From NCBI RefSeq assembly GCF_006402735.1, contig NZ_CP017174.1, positions 6,490,001 to 6,554,000 of the forward strand: a DNA stretch of 64,000 nucleotides, in the 5' to 3' direction. The DNA comes from Myxococcus xanthus (GTDB lineage: Bacteria > Myxococcota > Myxococcia > Myxococcales > Myxococcaceae). Each line of letters begins with the position of its first letter. Within the stretch, counting starts at the first letter, position 1. Below the pieces are notes generated by a model, which saw only the letters and a list, made by a program, of their open reading frames with translations, made no database searches and was not told the origin of the DNA. This document shows positions 1 to 10,572 of the stretch, in pieces. A program made the translations under genes and the position numbers.

Positions 1-111
1 GCGCGCCGCCAGGCGCTCATCCAGCCGGCGGACCTGAGGGCCACTCAGGGCCATCCCCGTCCGCGCCGACAGGAAGGCGCGCACTCCAGACCATGGCGCG
101 CCGTCAGTCAC
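1..111 (-). CDS. cheR3: CheR methyltransferase, N-terminal fragment (cut by window edge)
   Basis: Reading leftward from a GTG at 109-111, 37 codons run off the left edge. The peptide contains FLSARTGMALSGPQVRRLDE, which resembles the start of the all-alpha N-terminal domain of CheR MCP-glutamate methyltransferases (Phe-Leu, Arg-Thr-Gly, then an Arg/Leu-rich helix). It begins 6 bp after the cheB stop, so it is the last visible gene of the che3 operon. In M. xanthus che3 a CheR is expected at this place. The catalytic SAM-binding domain lies outside the window, so the assignment rests on this short N-terminus plus synteny. Confidence 0.7.
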   Translation of the reverse strand, partial: MTDGAPWSGVRAFLSARTGMALSGPQVRRLDERLAAR

Positions 112-117
112 CCGGGC

Positions 118-1176
118 TCAGCGCCCCACCGCGAGGGACTCTCCCCGCGCCAGTCGCACCAACGTCGCCGCGACTTCGTCACCGTGGATGAGGTGGTCCA
201 CCGCCTTGCGCTCCACCGCCGCGCCCGGCATGCCGAACACCACGCAGGACTCCTCGTTCTGCGCCACCGCCAGTCCGCCTGCCTGCTTGATGGCCAGCAG
301 GCCATCCGCGCCGTCCGCGCCCATGCCCGTCAGCACCAGGCCCACCGCGCGCCGTCCATAGGTGCGAGCGGCGCTCTCCAGCAGCACCGTGCCGGACGGC
401 ATGTGCCCATCCCGCTCCACGCCCAGCTTGATCCCCACGCGTCCCCGGAAGGGGATGACGGTGTGCTGCCCCGGCGGAGCGATGAGGACGTGCCCCGGCA
501 TCAGCGGCTCTCCGTCCTGCGCCAGCCGCACCTTCAACTTGCTGGCCCCGGCCAGCCACCCCGCGAGGGACTCCGCGAAGGCGGCGTTGATGTGCTGGAC
601 GATGACGATGGGCGCCGGGAAGTCCGCGGGCAGCTCCGACAGCATCTTGAAGAGCACCTGGGGCCCGCCCGTGCTCGCCGCCACCACCACGACGCCCATG
701 GACACCGCCGGCAGCACCGACGTGGCCACCCGAGGCGGCAGCAGCGGGCCGCGCTGGGGCCGGCGCAGGTGGCGGATGACGCGCACCGAGGACAGCAGCC
801 GGATTTCGCGAACCAGGTTCCACGCGTCCGGCCCGGCGTCGATTGCGGGCTTGATTTGCAGGGCGAGCGCGCCCAGCTCCAGCGCGCGGTACGTCAGCTC
901 CGGCGCCTGGGAGCGCGGGTCCGCCGTGAGCACCAGGATGGGCGTGGGGCACTCGGCCATGATGTGCTCGGTGGCCGTGAGCCCGTCCATGACGGGCATG
1001 TCCACGTCCATGGTGATGACGTGGGGACGCAGCTCCTTGGTCATCTCCACGGCCTGCTTGCCGTCCGCGCAGGTGCCCACGACTTCGATATCGGGGTCCT
1101 TGCTCAGCGCCTCGCAGATGAGCTGTCGGCAGATGAGGGAGTCATCGACCACCAGCACCGACACTTTCTTGCCCAT
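118..1176 (-). CDS. cheB3: CheB protein-glutamate methylesterase, Che3 system
   Basis: Protein of 352 residues with an N-terminal receiver domain (VLVVDDS, acceptor Asp57 in ITMDVDMP) and a C-terminal methylesterase domain with the serine motif AASTGGP (Ser168), a His in VQHINAAF (His195) and an Asp in GMGADGADG (Asp288), the CheB catalytic triad. It demethylates or deamidates receptor glutamates for adaptation. The ATG at 1176 is preferred; an in-frame TTG at 1218 would add 14 residues that do not belong to the receiver fold. It lies 54 bp downstream of cheA3 and 6 bp before cheR. Confidence 0.92.
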   Translation of the reverse strand: MGKKVSVLVVDDSLICRQLICEALSKDPDIEVVGTCADGKQAVEMTKELRPHVITMDVDMPVMDGLTATEHIMAECPTPILVLTADPRSQAPELTYRALELGALALQIKPAIDAGPDAWNLVREIRLLSSVRVIRHLRRPQRGPLLPPRVATSVLPAVSMGVVVVAASTGGPQVLFKMLSELPADFPAPIVIVQHINAAFAESLAGWLAGASKLKVRLAQDGEPLMPGHVLIAPPGQHTVIPFRGRVGIKLGVERDGHMPSGTVLLESAARTYGRRAVGLVLTGMGADGADGLLAIKQAGGLAVAQNEESCVVFGMPGAAVERKAVDHLIHGDEVAATLVRLARGESLAVGR

Positions 1177-1230
1177 GCCCTGTCCATACCCCGTGCGCGA
1201 GCCCGGGAGTATAGCCAATGCAAGGGTCTG

Positions 1231-3627
1231 TCAGCCCAGCAGTCGCCGCACCACATCCACCAGGTCCTGGCGCACCAGGTCGCCCTTGGTGATGTAGCCG
1301 TCCACCCCTGCCGCCAGCCCCCGCCGCCGGTCCTCCTCCCCCCCACGGGTGGTGAGGATGACCACCGGGAGCCTCGAATGGACGGGGTGCCCCTTCAGGC
1401 GCCGGGCCAGCTCCAGGCCGTCCACCCCCGGCATCTCCAGGTCCGTGACGGCCAGGTCCACGGGATGAGAATCCAGGACCTCCAGGGCCTCGGCGCCGTC
1501 CGAGGCGATGACGGTGTCGTACCCCACCGCCTCCAGCAGGTTGGCGATGAGCTCCCGGGTGAGGGGCGAGTCGTCCACCACCAGGATGCGGCGCCGCCGG
1601 GCCTCGGGGCCGGGCGCTACCGACGGGGGCGGACGTGGCAAGGCATTTCCATGATGGGCACTGGCGGTGAGGAAGGCCGCCGAGAGCACCATGGCCAGGC
1701 GCCCATCCGCCAGGGACGTGGCCCCCGTGAGGTGGCCGAAGCGGCCCAGGATGCCCTTCAAGGGGAGGATGGCCTGAACCCGCTCCTCCAGGACGCGGTC
1801 CACCACCAGCGCCGCCGCGCCGCTCTGGCTCTTCACCACCAGGGCCAGCTCACCCTCGCGGGCGGGCCGCGGAGGCCCCAGCCCCAACAGTGACGACAGC
1901 GGGGCCAGCGGCAGCACCCGGCCTTCCACCAGGAGCGACGGGCGGCCGGCCACCTCGCATTGGTCCGCCGAGTCCACCTTCAGGGCCCGCGAGACATGGG
2001 TGGCGCTCAGGGCCAGCGTCTCCGTCCCCACCTGGATGAAGAGCAGCGGGGCCACGGTGAGGGAGACGGGGACGCGCAGCTCGAAGATGGTGCCCCAGCC
2101 CGGTGCCGACTCCACCCCGACGTCGCCGCCCAGGGCCTGGATGGAGGTGCGGACCGCGTCCAACCCCACGCCCCGGCCCGACAGGTCGGTGACGACGTCC
2201 CGCGAGGTGAAGCCCGGCAGGAAGATGAGCTCGCGGGCCGCGGCGTCCGACAGGGCGTTGGCGGCGCTCTCATCGAACAGCCCCCGGCGCACGGCCACCT
2301 TGCGGAGTTGGACGGGGTCCACGCCCATTCCGTCGTCCTCGACACGGAGGATGATGCGGCTGCCCTCTCGAGCTGCACGCAGCGTGAGACAGCCACGCGG
2401 CTTCTTGTCCGCAGTGACGCGGTCCACCCGCGTCTCCAGTCCGTGGTCCAGGGCGTTGCGGACCAGGTGCATCAACGGCTCGCGAAGCGCCTCCACGACG
2501 GCGCGGTCGGCGCGAGTGTCCTCCCCGTCGACGACCAGCTCCACCTCCTTGCCCAGCACGCGGGACAGGTCGCGCACCATGCGGGGGTAGGGCTCGAAGA
2601 GGACGGAGAGCGGCAGCATGCGCAGCGTCTGCACCTCCTCCACCAGCATGCCCAGGTCGCGCAGCTCCGCGTTGGAGAGCAGCTTCGACTCGCGGTGGAG
2701 CACCGCGGCCATCTCCTTGGCCGAGCCCAACCGTGCCGCCAACGCGGCGCCCGCGGGCCCCAGGTCTTCCGCCTCGCGGGCAAGCTGGCTCAGCTCGCGG
2801 GCCAGGGCCAGGCGCCGGGCGTTGGCCAACTCCCGGCGACGCGCCACCTGCGTGAGGTTGGTGACGGCACTGGTGAGCAGGTCCAGGCTCTCCACGCCGA
2901 TGCGCACCGCGGTGTCCGGACGAGGCTCGGGCTGCCGGGGCGCCGAGATGCCGTTGGACCCCTGCACCGTCGGAGCCGAGGAGGTCGCCCGGGCTCCTAC
3001 GCCAGAGGACGCCGCGGTACCGGAGGCCGGCGGAGAGACGAGGCTCGGCATCGCGCTCCGTCCGGCTGAAGGCACGTGAGGCCGGCTTCCCTCAGCGACG
3101 GGGACCGTCAACAGCCGCCCCGGAGAAGCCCCTGGGCTCGCCCGCACGGTGGCGGGTGGGCCACCTTGGGCCCCCGCCCTGCCGACAGCCTCCGGACTCG
3201 GGGTGGCTCCTTCTGCGGGCGCGAGACTTCCGGGCGGCAGCCGCACCGACTCGGAGCGGACGCACTCCTGCAACCACGCGACGAGCCGCTCCACCGCGGG
3301 CGGCGGCTCATCAGCGGCCTGCGTCCCGGAGAACACGAGCACGGCGTCCGCCGTGGTCAGCAACGCATCCGTGGACGCGGGTGAGAGCGCGTAGCGAAGG
3401 GGCTCGGTGCAGCGGACCAACTCCTCCATCTCGTGCACCAGCACGTTGACGTCATCGAAGCCCATCATCCGGGCTTCACCCTTCAAGCCGTGCAGCTCTC
3501 GCAGCACGCCCCGCCCCGCCTCCGCGCTGGCGCCGGACTCCAGCTCCATCAAGGACCGGGTGATGCGCTCCAGGCGCACCGTCACCAGGTCCCGGAACTG
3601 CCTGAGCAGGCGCTCGCTCGGGGTCAC
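1231..3627 (-). CDS. cheA3: Hybrid histidine kinase CheA with C-terminal receiver, Che3 system
   Basis: Protein of 798 residues: Hpt domain (His46 in ELHGLKGEARMMG), a long Pro/Ala/Ser linker (about 125-235), dimerisation region (about 240-300), HATPase domain (N391 in HLVRNALDHG, G-boxes DDGMGVD 431-437 and GRGVGLD 484-490), CheW-like regulatory domain (about 515-655), and a receiver (DD 685-686, acceptor Asp729 in VTDLEMPG, Lys781). It phosphorylates itself under control of the two MCPs. No separate CheY is present, so the fused receiver may serve as output or phosphate sink. In M. xanthus the hybrid CheA3 feeds into control of CrdA. The GTG start overlaps the upstream MCP stop by 4 bp, implying translational coupling. 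Confidence 0.95.
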   Translation of the reverse strand: MTPSERLLRQFRDLVTVRLERITRSLMELESGASAEAGRGVLRELHGLKGEARMMGFDDVNVLVHEMEELVRCTEPLRYALSPASTDALLTTADAVLVFSGTQAADEPPPAVERLVAWLQECVRSESVRLPPGSLAPAEGATPSPEAVGRAGAQGGPPATVRASPGASPGRLLTVPVAEGSRPHVPSAGRSAMPSLVSPPASGTAASSGVGARATSSAPTVQGSNGISAPRQPEPRPDTAVRIGVESLDLLTSAVTNLTQVARRRELANARRLALARELSQLAREAEDLGPAGAALAARLGSAKEMAAVLHRESKLLSNAELRDLGMLVEEVQTLRMLPLSVLFEPYPRMVRDLSRVLGKEVELVVDGEDTRADRAVVEALREPLMHLVRNALDHGLETRVDRVTADKKPRGCLTLRAAREGSRIILRVEDDGMGVDPVQLRKVAVRRGLFDESAANALSDAAARELIFLPGFTSRDVVTDLSGRGVGLDAVRTSIQALGGDVGVESAPGWGTIFELRVPVSLTVAPLLFIQVGTETLALSATHVSRALKVDSADQCEVAGRPSLLVEGRVLPLAPLSSLLGLGPPRPAREGELALVVKSQSGAAALVVDRVLEERVQAILPLKGILGRFGHLTGATSLADGRLAMVLSAAFLTASAHHGNALPRPPPSVAPGPEARRRRILVVDDSPLTRELIANLLEAVGYDTVIASDGAEALEVLDSHPVDLAVTDLEMPGVDGLELARRLKGHPVHSRLPVVILTTRGGEEDRRRGLAAGVDGYITKGDLVRQDLVDVVRRLLG

Positions 3628-5441
3628 CCGCCCTCCTCCCCCAGCGGCTCCTGGCCAATCTGGAAGCGCTCCACCACGCCCTGCAGGTCCCTGGCGAGCA
3701 CGAGCAGGTCCGTGTTCGCGGTGGTCACCTGCTTGGTGGCGTTGAGGCTCTGCTGGGTGATGCGGAGGATGTCCGCCATCGTGTCGGCGAGTTGGTCGGT
3801 GCCCTGCTGCTGCTGCTGCGTGGCCAGGGAGATGCTGCGCACCGCGTAGGACGTCTGCCCGGCCAGGTCGACAATCTGCCGCAGCGACTCGGACACCTGC
3901 TGCGCCAGCGTGGTGCCCGTCTCCACCGCGCGCACGCCGCCCTCGGTGGCGGACACGGCCGCGGCGGAGGCCTCGCGCACCTCCTCGATGAGGCCTTCAA
4001 TCTCCTTCGTGGACTCCAGCACGTTCTCCGCCAGGCGCCGCATCTCAGCCGCCACCAGGGAGAAACCCCGGCCCACCTCACTGGCCTTGGTGCCCTCCAG
4101 TTCGGCGTTGAGCGCCAGCAACTCCGACTTGTCGGCGACGCCGTTGATGAACTCGACGATCTTGCCAATCTGCTGCACGCGCTTGTTGAGCCGCACCACG
4201 GCGGAGGAGATGGCGCCGTTGTCCTGGCGCATGCGCGCCATGGAGCCCAGGAAGGCCTCCGCGCTCCCCTGCCCCTGCTGCGCCGCGCCCAGCGTGCGCT
4301 GGGCAATCTCCGCCACCGAGCCCGCGTTCTCGGCGATCTGCCGCGCCGAACGTGCCAGCTCCTCCGTGGTGGCGCTCGTCTCGTCCAGCGAGCTGGCCTG
4401 CTCCGTCGCGCCCGCTTCGTAGCGTCCCGACGTGGTGAGAATCTCCTCCGTGGTCGCCGAAATCTGCGCGCCCGCGCGCTGCAACTGCGACATCACGTCC
4501 GCCAGATGCACGCGCATGGTGGTGAACGCCGCGGAGACGTCCCAGACCTCGTCCTCCGCGGGCACCACGCGCGGGCTGGCCAGGTCCCCCTCGGCGATGC
4601 GCTTCGCCTCGCGCGACAGCTCCCGGAGGGGCCGCCCCAGCATGGTGCCGCCCAGGTAGGCGGCCGTCAGCGCCAGCGCGAAGACGAGCAGCACCAGCCC
4701 TCCGCCCTGCGTCAGCGCCTCGACTCGAAGCTCCTGCGCCAGCATCAGCTGACGGCTGACGTCCCGCTCCGCCATGAGCCGGGTGAAGATGTGGTTGCTC
4801 AGCGCCGACGCGAGCTGCGCGGACAGCACCGCGGGCGTCACCACCGCCACGAAGGCGAAGGCCGCCAGCCGCGCACGCAGCTCCGCGCGCCGGGGCATGG
4901 CCTCGATGAGCTGCGCGTGCGTCATGCCCAGCTCCGCCAGCCACAGCACCACCTTGCGCGAACGAAGCACGACGAGGCAGTACACGAGCAGCGCGGTCAG
5001 CGGCCCGAAGAGCAGGCCCAGCGCGGCGATGCGAGCGGCCACCGCCAACTCCACGCCCACGCCCAGCCACATGCACACGCCCAGCGCCAACGTGGTGACC
5101 AGCCACAGTCCCAGCGAGCCCAGGAAGGCCTCGTCCGGCGCGCGCGTCACCTCCGCCACCGCCGACGCCAGCGTCTGCGGCGTGGTGGGCACATCCCCAC
5201 GCTCCAGCCCGCGCAGGGTGCGCTGCCGGCCCAGGGACACAGCGGCCCCCGATACCAGCGCCGTCGCGCAGAGCGCGCCGCCCAGGATGCCCATCACGCC
5301 CATCCGGTCCGCCAGCGGCTCGGCGAAGGTGAGCGAGGCGAAGCGCAGGCTGAGCGCCGCGCCCACCAGGTTGGCCAGCGGGACGGGCGCCATGAGGTGC
5401 CGGCTGAACGAGGCCCGCCTGGGGCCCTTCTGCGCGCTCAC
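3624..5441 (-). CDS. mcp3B: Methyl-accepting chemotaxis protein with polytopic membrane N-terminus (second of two)
   Basis: Protein of 605 residues. The N-terminal ~285 residues hold several hydrophobic helices (about 20-40, 47-68, 108-160, 193-215, 247-270) instead of one large periplasmic ligand domain. A HAMP-like segment (LSREAKRIAEGDL) follows, then a long cytoplasmic coiled coil with the signalling tip near FINGVADKSELLALNAELEG and VGRGFSLVAAEMRRLAEN. The tip has NAELEG where many MCPs have NAAIEA. GTG start, 4-bp overlap with the upstream MCP and with cheA downstream. The close similarity of the two MCPs suggests a tandem duplication. The A/B suffix follows gene order and may be swapped relative to the published names. 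Confidence 0.9.
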   Translation of the reverse strand: MSAQKGPRRASFSRHLMAPVPLANLVGAALSLRFASLTFAEPLADRMGVMGILGGALCATALVSGAAVSLGRQRTLRGLERGDVPTTPQTLASAVAEVTRAPDEAFLGSLGLWLVTTLALGVCMWLGVGVELAVAARIAALGLLFGPLTALLVYCLVVLRSRKVVLWLAELGMTHAQLIEAMPRRAELRARLAAFAFVAVVTPAVLSAQLASALSNHIFTRLMAERDVSRQLMLAQELRVEALTQGGGLVLLVFALALTAAYLGGTMLGRPLRELSREAKRIAEGDLASPRVVPAEDEVWDVSAAFTTMRVHLADVMSQLQRAGAQISATTEEILTTSGRYEAGATEQASSLDETSATTEELARSARQIAENAGSVAEIAQRTLGAAQQGQGSAEAFLGSMARMRQDNGAISSAVVRLNKRVQQIGKIVEFINGVADKSELLALNAELEGTKASEVGRGFSLVAAEMRRLAENVLESTKEIEGLIEEVREASAAAVSATEGGVRAVETGTTLAQQVSESLRQIVDLAGQTSYAVRSISLATQQQQQGTDQLADTMADILRITQQSLNATKQVTTANTDLLVLARDLQGVVERFQIGQEPLGEEGG

Positions 5442-7225
5442 GCGTCACCTCCCGGCCCGACGTGGAAGCGCTCCACCGCGTCTTTCAAATCACGCGCCAG
5501 GGTGGACAGGTCGGCGTTGGCCGCCGCCATCTGCTTGGTGGCCGCGAAGTTCTGCTCGGTGACGCGAAGGATGTCGCCCATGGCGGCCGCCAGCTGGTCC
5601 GTTCCCGTCTGCTGCTGCTGCGTGGCCAGGGAGATGCTGCGCACCGCGTGGGACGTCTGCCGGGCCAGTTCCAGGATGAGGCTCAGGCTTTCGTCCACCT
5701 GCGCGGCCAGCACCGTGCCCGCGTCCGTCGTCTTCAGCCCCGCCTCGGTGGCCATGACCGCGGCGTGCGTCGCATCGCGAATCTCCGCGATGAGCTGCTC
5801 AATCGCCTTCGTGGAACGAATGACGTTCTCCGCCAGGCGCCGCATCTCCGCGGCCACCAATGAGAAGCCCCGGCCCACCTCGCCCGCCTTGGTGCCTTCC
5901 AACTCGGCGTTGAGCGCCAGCAGGTCGGACTTGTCGGCAATCTCGTTGATGAACTCCACCACCTTGCCAATCTGCTGCACGCGCTTGTTGAGCCGAACCA
6001 CCGCGTCCGCGATGGCCTGGTTGTCCTCCTTCATGCGCTGCATCGCGCCCAGGAAGGCGGCGGCGCCTCGCTGTCCCGTCTGCGCGGCGGCGAAGGTCGT
6101 CTCGGCGATGGCGGACACCGACTCCGCGTTGCCGGCAATCTGCTGCGCCGAGCGTGCCAGCTCCTCCGTGGTGGCGCTCGTCACGTTGAGCGACGCGGAC
6201 TGCTCATCCGCGCCGGACTCCTGCTCACCGGACGTGGCCACCAGTTGCTCGGTGGTGGTGGAAATCTGGAGGCCCGCGCGCCGCAGCTGCGCCAGCGCCT
6301 GCCCCAGCTGCGTCTGCATCTGCGCGAAGGCGGCGGAGGTGGCCCACACCTCGTCCTCCGCGGCGATGATGCGCGGCGGGCGGAAATCGCCCTGGGCGAT
6401 GCGCGTGGCGTCCTCGGTGATGGAGCGCAGCGGCTCGGCGATGACGGCGCCGCCCACATAGGCCGTCATCATCACCAGCACCGCGACCAATCCGGCCACC
6501 GCGAGCCCGCTCGTCTCACTGGCCCGCCCCGCCACGTCGCGCTGTACGTGGGCTGGCGCGCCCACCATCGCCTCCACCGCGTCCATCGCCCGCGTCACCG
6601 ACGCGTCGAGGATGAAGAAGGACGGGCTGAGCACGGCGATGGCGGTGAAGAGCACCATCCGCCGGCGGATGTGCAGGCGGCGCGGCGGCGCCGTGGCCAC
6701 CACTTCCAGCGGGGACAGGCCCTGGGCCGCCACCAACTCCACCGCCTTACGGGCGCGGCGAGCCACCATCAGGTAGACGAACAGCGCGCTCAGCGGCCCC
6801 AGGAACAGGCCCATCAGCGCGAGCCGCATCCCCAGCATCCACGTCCCACCCACCAGCGGGACGAAGATGAGCGCCACGCCCAGCGAGGCCAACAGCCAGC
6901 ACTGAAGGACGAAGGCGAAGCTCCGCTCCGGGAAGGAGCGCGCTTCCAGCAGCGCCTTGAGCAGGGCCTCGTGCGTGGATGGCAGCCGGCCTTCGCCCAG
7001 CCCGTACAGCACCCGCAGCGCGCGCCGTCCATGGACGCCGGTGAACCAGAGCGCCAGCGACAGCGCCACGCCCACCAGCAGCAGGAAGGGCCCCCAGGTG
7101 CCCTCGGGCACCGTGTCGGTGAGCTGGCAGTGCAGCAGCACCAGCACCGTGCCCATGGAACTGCCAAACAACGCGGGACGCGCGGTCCACCGCGCCAGGC
7201 CCCTCATGCCTCCGGGCACCGTCAT
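5438..7225 (-). CDS. mcp3A: Methyl-accepting chemotaxis protein with polytopic membrane N-terminus (first of two)
   Basis: Protein of 595 residues from the ATG at 7225, which overlaps the upstream stop by 4 bp; an upstream in-frame start at 7288 would lie inside the preceding gene. Hydrophobic stretches include VLVLLHCQL, FLLLVGVALSLALWF, LLASLGVALIFVPLV, LALMGLFLGPLSALFVYLMV, VLFTAIAVLSPSFF and VAGLVAVLVMMTAYVGGAVI. A HAMP-like region then leads into the methylated helical hairpin with tip FINEIADKSDLLALNAELEG. The extracytoplasmic loops are short, so the signal may be sensed in the membrane or through a partner such as lipoprotein CrdB. It signals to CheA3 through CheW. Confidence 0.9.
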   Translation of the reverse strand: MTVPGGMRGLARWTARPALFGSSMGTVLVLLHCQLTDTVPEGTWGPFLLLVGVALSLALWFTGVHGRRALRVLYGLGEGRLPSTHEALLKALLEARSFPERSFAFVLQCWLLASLGVALIFVPLVGGTWMLGMRLALMGLFLGPLSALFVYLMVARRARKAVELVAAQGLSPLEVVATAPPRRLHIRRRMVLFTAIAVLSPSFFILDASVTRAMDAVEAMVGAPAHVQRDVAGRASETSGLAVAGLVAVLVMMTAYVGGAVIAEPLRSITEDATRIAQGDFRPPRIIAAEDEVWATSAAFAQMQTQLGQALAQLRRAGLQISTTTEQLVATSGEQESGADEQSASLNVTSATTEELARSAQQIAGNAESVSAIAETTFAAAQTGQRGAAAFLGAMQRMKEDNQAIADAVVRLNKRVQQIGKVVEFINEIADKSDLLALNAELEGTKAGEVGRGFSLVAAEMRRLAENVIRSTKAIEQLIAEIRDATHAAVMATEAGLKTTDAGTVLAAQVDESLSLILELARQTSHAVRSISLATQQQQTGTDQLAAAMGDILRVTEQNFAATKQMAAANADLSTLARDLKDAVERFHVGPGGDA

Positions 7226-7593
7226 GCGCCCTCCCCTGGATGCCCGCGCAGGAAGCGCTCGAAGTCCGCCAGGCCCACGAGGGGCCACAGCTCTCCTCGC
7301 GCCATCACGAAGCCCTGGAGGCTGCCCCCCGACGCGCGCACCGTCACCGGCGGCGCGGGCAGCACCCGGTGCGGCTCCGCGTCGATTTCCAGCGCGTCCA
7401 CGCCCACTGCCCCGCCCGAGGCGGACACCAGCACGCGGGCGGAACCCTCCGTCTCATGGAAGGCCCGGCGCGCGGAGGCCGCCGCGTGCCCGGAGGGCGA
7501 CGCGATGGAGGCCACCTCGTGCGCATGGAAGGCGAGCCGGTGGGGACCGGCATGGCACAGGAGCATTCCCCGGACGTGGCCCGGCGGCTCCAT
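7222..7593 (-). CDS. Divergent CheW-like coupling protein
   Basis: Protein of 123 residues between cheW3 (3 bp upstream) and the first MCP (4-bp overlap downstream). The segment starting MLLCHAGPHRLAFHAHEV and the C-terminal region GFVMARGELWPLVGLADF follow the beta-strand pattern of the CheW fold, where the classical form is a ligand-binding start and a GxxxxRGxxxPVVDL block. The central part is Ala/Gly-rich and poorly conserved, so it may be a scaffold variant or a degenerating CheW. It is identified mainly by context and the weak C-terminal motif. Confidence 0.6.
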   Translation of the reverse strand: MEPPGHVRGMLLCHAGPHRLAFHAHEVASIASPSGHAAASARRAFHETEGSARVLVSASGGAVGVDALEIDAEPHRVLPAPPVTVRASGGSLQGFVMARGELWPLVGLADFERFLRGHPGEGA

Positions 7594-7596
7594 GAC

Positions 7597-8034
7597 TCAG
7601 GTCCCCTGACTGAGGTGGTCGAAGAGCCCTTCCGGGTCGATGACGGCCACGTCCCGGGGGCCGCTCTTGGCGGGGCCGCGCAGGTGGACGTGGACGCCCG
7701 TGGGGCCCAGGGGCTCCAGCGTGCCCGTCACCGGGGAGACGCCGGCCACCGTACTGGCCGTGAGGGCCAGGGTCCCACGCGACAGGCGCACCAGCACCGC
7801 CCTTCGGGAACCCTGACTGACGCCGCCCACCAGCAGGCCCATGTCCACGACGGGGATGACTTCTCCCCGGTGTGCGAACACGCCCAGCAGGTGGGCTGGA
7901 GCGCCGGGCACCCGCGTGAGCTCGGGGAAGGTCACGACCTCCGCCGCGCTCTCCGCGGGTACCGCATACCAGCTACTGCCACAGGCGAAGACGAGATAGG
8001 ACTGACGCGCTTCCGGCTCTTGGACGGCCATCAC
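7597..8034 (-). CDS. cheW3: CheW coupling protein, Che3 system
   Basis: Protein of 145 residues of the CheW family. It begins with SYLVFACGSSWYAVPAESAAEVV and contains LLGVFAHRGEVIPVVDMGLL, the hallmark RGxVIPVVDL block that contacts CheA and the MCP tip. Such proteins dock CheA to receptors. It is the second gene of the operon, 19 bp downstream of crdB. The start has two tandem ATG codons (MMAV), so the N-terminus may be one residue shorter. Confidence 0.9.
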   Translation of the reverse strand: MMAVQEPEARQSYLVFACGSSWYAVPAESAAEVVTFPELTRVPGAPAHLLGVFAHRGEVIPVVDMGLLVGGVSQGSRRAVLVRLSRGTLALTASTVAGVSPVTGTLEPLGPTGVHVHLRGPAKSGPRDVAVIDPEGLFDHLSQGT

Positions 8035-8053
8035 ACGCGCAGCCTACCTCAGA

Positions 8054-8803
8054 CTAGCGCTGGAACTCGACGCGGCGGTTCTCGGACCACGCGTCTTCGG
8101 ACGAAGCGGAGTTCACCGGGCGGGTCTCACCATAACCCACCGTGCCCAGCCGGCTGGCCGGCACGCCCAGGTCCGTCAGGTAGCGCTTGACGGACGCCGC
8201 GCGGCGGTTGGAGAGCTGGAGGTTGTACTCCTCGGTGCCGCGCTCGTCGGCGTGGCCCGCCAGGGTGACGCGGCCCGGAGCGCTCTTCAGGCACTGGGCC
8301 AGGTCGGACAGACGCTGCTGCGCGTCCGCGGACAGGCCAGACTCATTGAAGCCGAACGGCACGGGGCTCCAGTCGCAGCGGTCCGCGGAGGCCGTCACGC
8401 ACTGGCCGGCCTGGCACTCCTGGCCCTCGCCGCAGTCAGAGCTGGACGCGCAGGTGTTCTCGGGAACCTGGCAACGGCCGGACTCGCACTTGCCGCCGCC
8501 GGGGCACTGGGTGTCCTGCTGGCACTGGGCCTCGGCGCACTTGCCGGCCTCGCAGATGCGGCCGCTGCCACAGGCGCTGTCCGTGGTGCACTCAGGCGGC
8601 TTGGGGGCGCACTTGTTCGCCTGGCAGGTGAAACCCTCCTGGCAGTTGGCGTCGGTGGCGCACTCCTGGCACTGGCCCTGGACGCAAACTTCGCCCTTCT
8701 CCGCGCAGTGCTCGTCCTCGTTGCACTTCGGATAGGAAGGGGTGCAGCCGCCCATGATGGCGACGGCGAGGGAGAGCCCCGCCAAAAGGGAAATCTGACG
8801 CAT
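8054..8803 (-). CDS. crdB: CrdB: Cys-rich OmpA-domain outer-membrane lipoprotein
   Basis: Protein of 249 residues. A type II signal peptide ends in IMGGC (Cys20). Residues ~27-142 form repeated Cys-rich modules (patterns such as CxxDxxC...GxxCxxGxC). The C-terminal ~105 residues are an OmpA/Pal-type peptidoglycan-binding domain (LAGHADERGTEEYNLQLSNRRA...VGYGETRPV). It probably sits in the outer membrane, binds the wall and could present a sensory Cys-rich domain. First gene of the operon, with a strong ribosome site GGAGGAA before the ATG. In M. xanthus, crdB is a known partner in the che3 locus and this architecture and position match it. Confidence 0.88.
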   Translation of the reverse strand: MRQISLLAGLSLAVAIMGGCTPSYPKCNEDEHCAEKGEVCVQGQCQECATDANCQEGFTCQANKCAPKPPECTTDSACGSGRICEAGKCAEAQCQQDTQCPGGGKCESGRCQVPENTCASSSDCGEGQECQAGQCVTASADRCDWSPVPFGFNESGLSADAQQRLSDLAQCLKSAPGRVTLAGHADERGTEEYNLQLSNRRAASVKRYLTDLGVPASRLGTVGYGETRPVNSASSEDAWSENRRVEFQR

Positions 8804-9021
8804 TATTTCCTCCAGAATTCTGTAGTCGAAAACGCGCCCGCGCCCGCGGGGTGTAGTCGGTGGCGTGTAGTCTCACTGGCGGGGGTGAGTCAAAACATTT
8901 GTCCCTCTCTAGACACCTCCCCGGCCGCCGAAACCCTTGAATCTCCAAATATTTTCCGTGAGATTGTCACGATTGACCCGCGTGTGGCGCGCCCCGTGGC
9001 GCGCCTCGGGGAAAGCCCGTC
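8804..9021. promoter_or_regulatory. Divergent crdB / crdA promoter region with three TGTAGTC direct repeats
   Basis: This 218-bp spacer separates the divergent crdB operon and crdA and must hold both promoters. On the plus strand the heptamer TGTAGTC occurs at 8821-8827, 8852-8858 and 8866-8872 (GACTACA reading towards crdB), all within 70 bp of the crdB start. The crdA half is AT-richer (around 8937-8970). I could not identify a convincing sigma-54 element. The heptamers may be operator sites; which protein binds them is unknown. Confidence 0.5.
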
Positions 9022-10518
<1,497 letters not shown>

Positions 10519-10572
10519 CTATCTGACAATTATTATCCCAGGCCACTGACTCCCCCTTATCCCCAGACATCC

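Noticed and set aside
3792..6461. Very long plus-strand open frame (889 codons) across both MCP genes
   Set aside because: It is antisense to two clear MCPs, is His/Arg/Gln-rich with no domain, and arises from the GC-rich codon bias of the minus strand.
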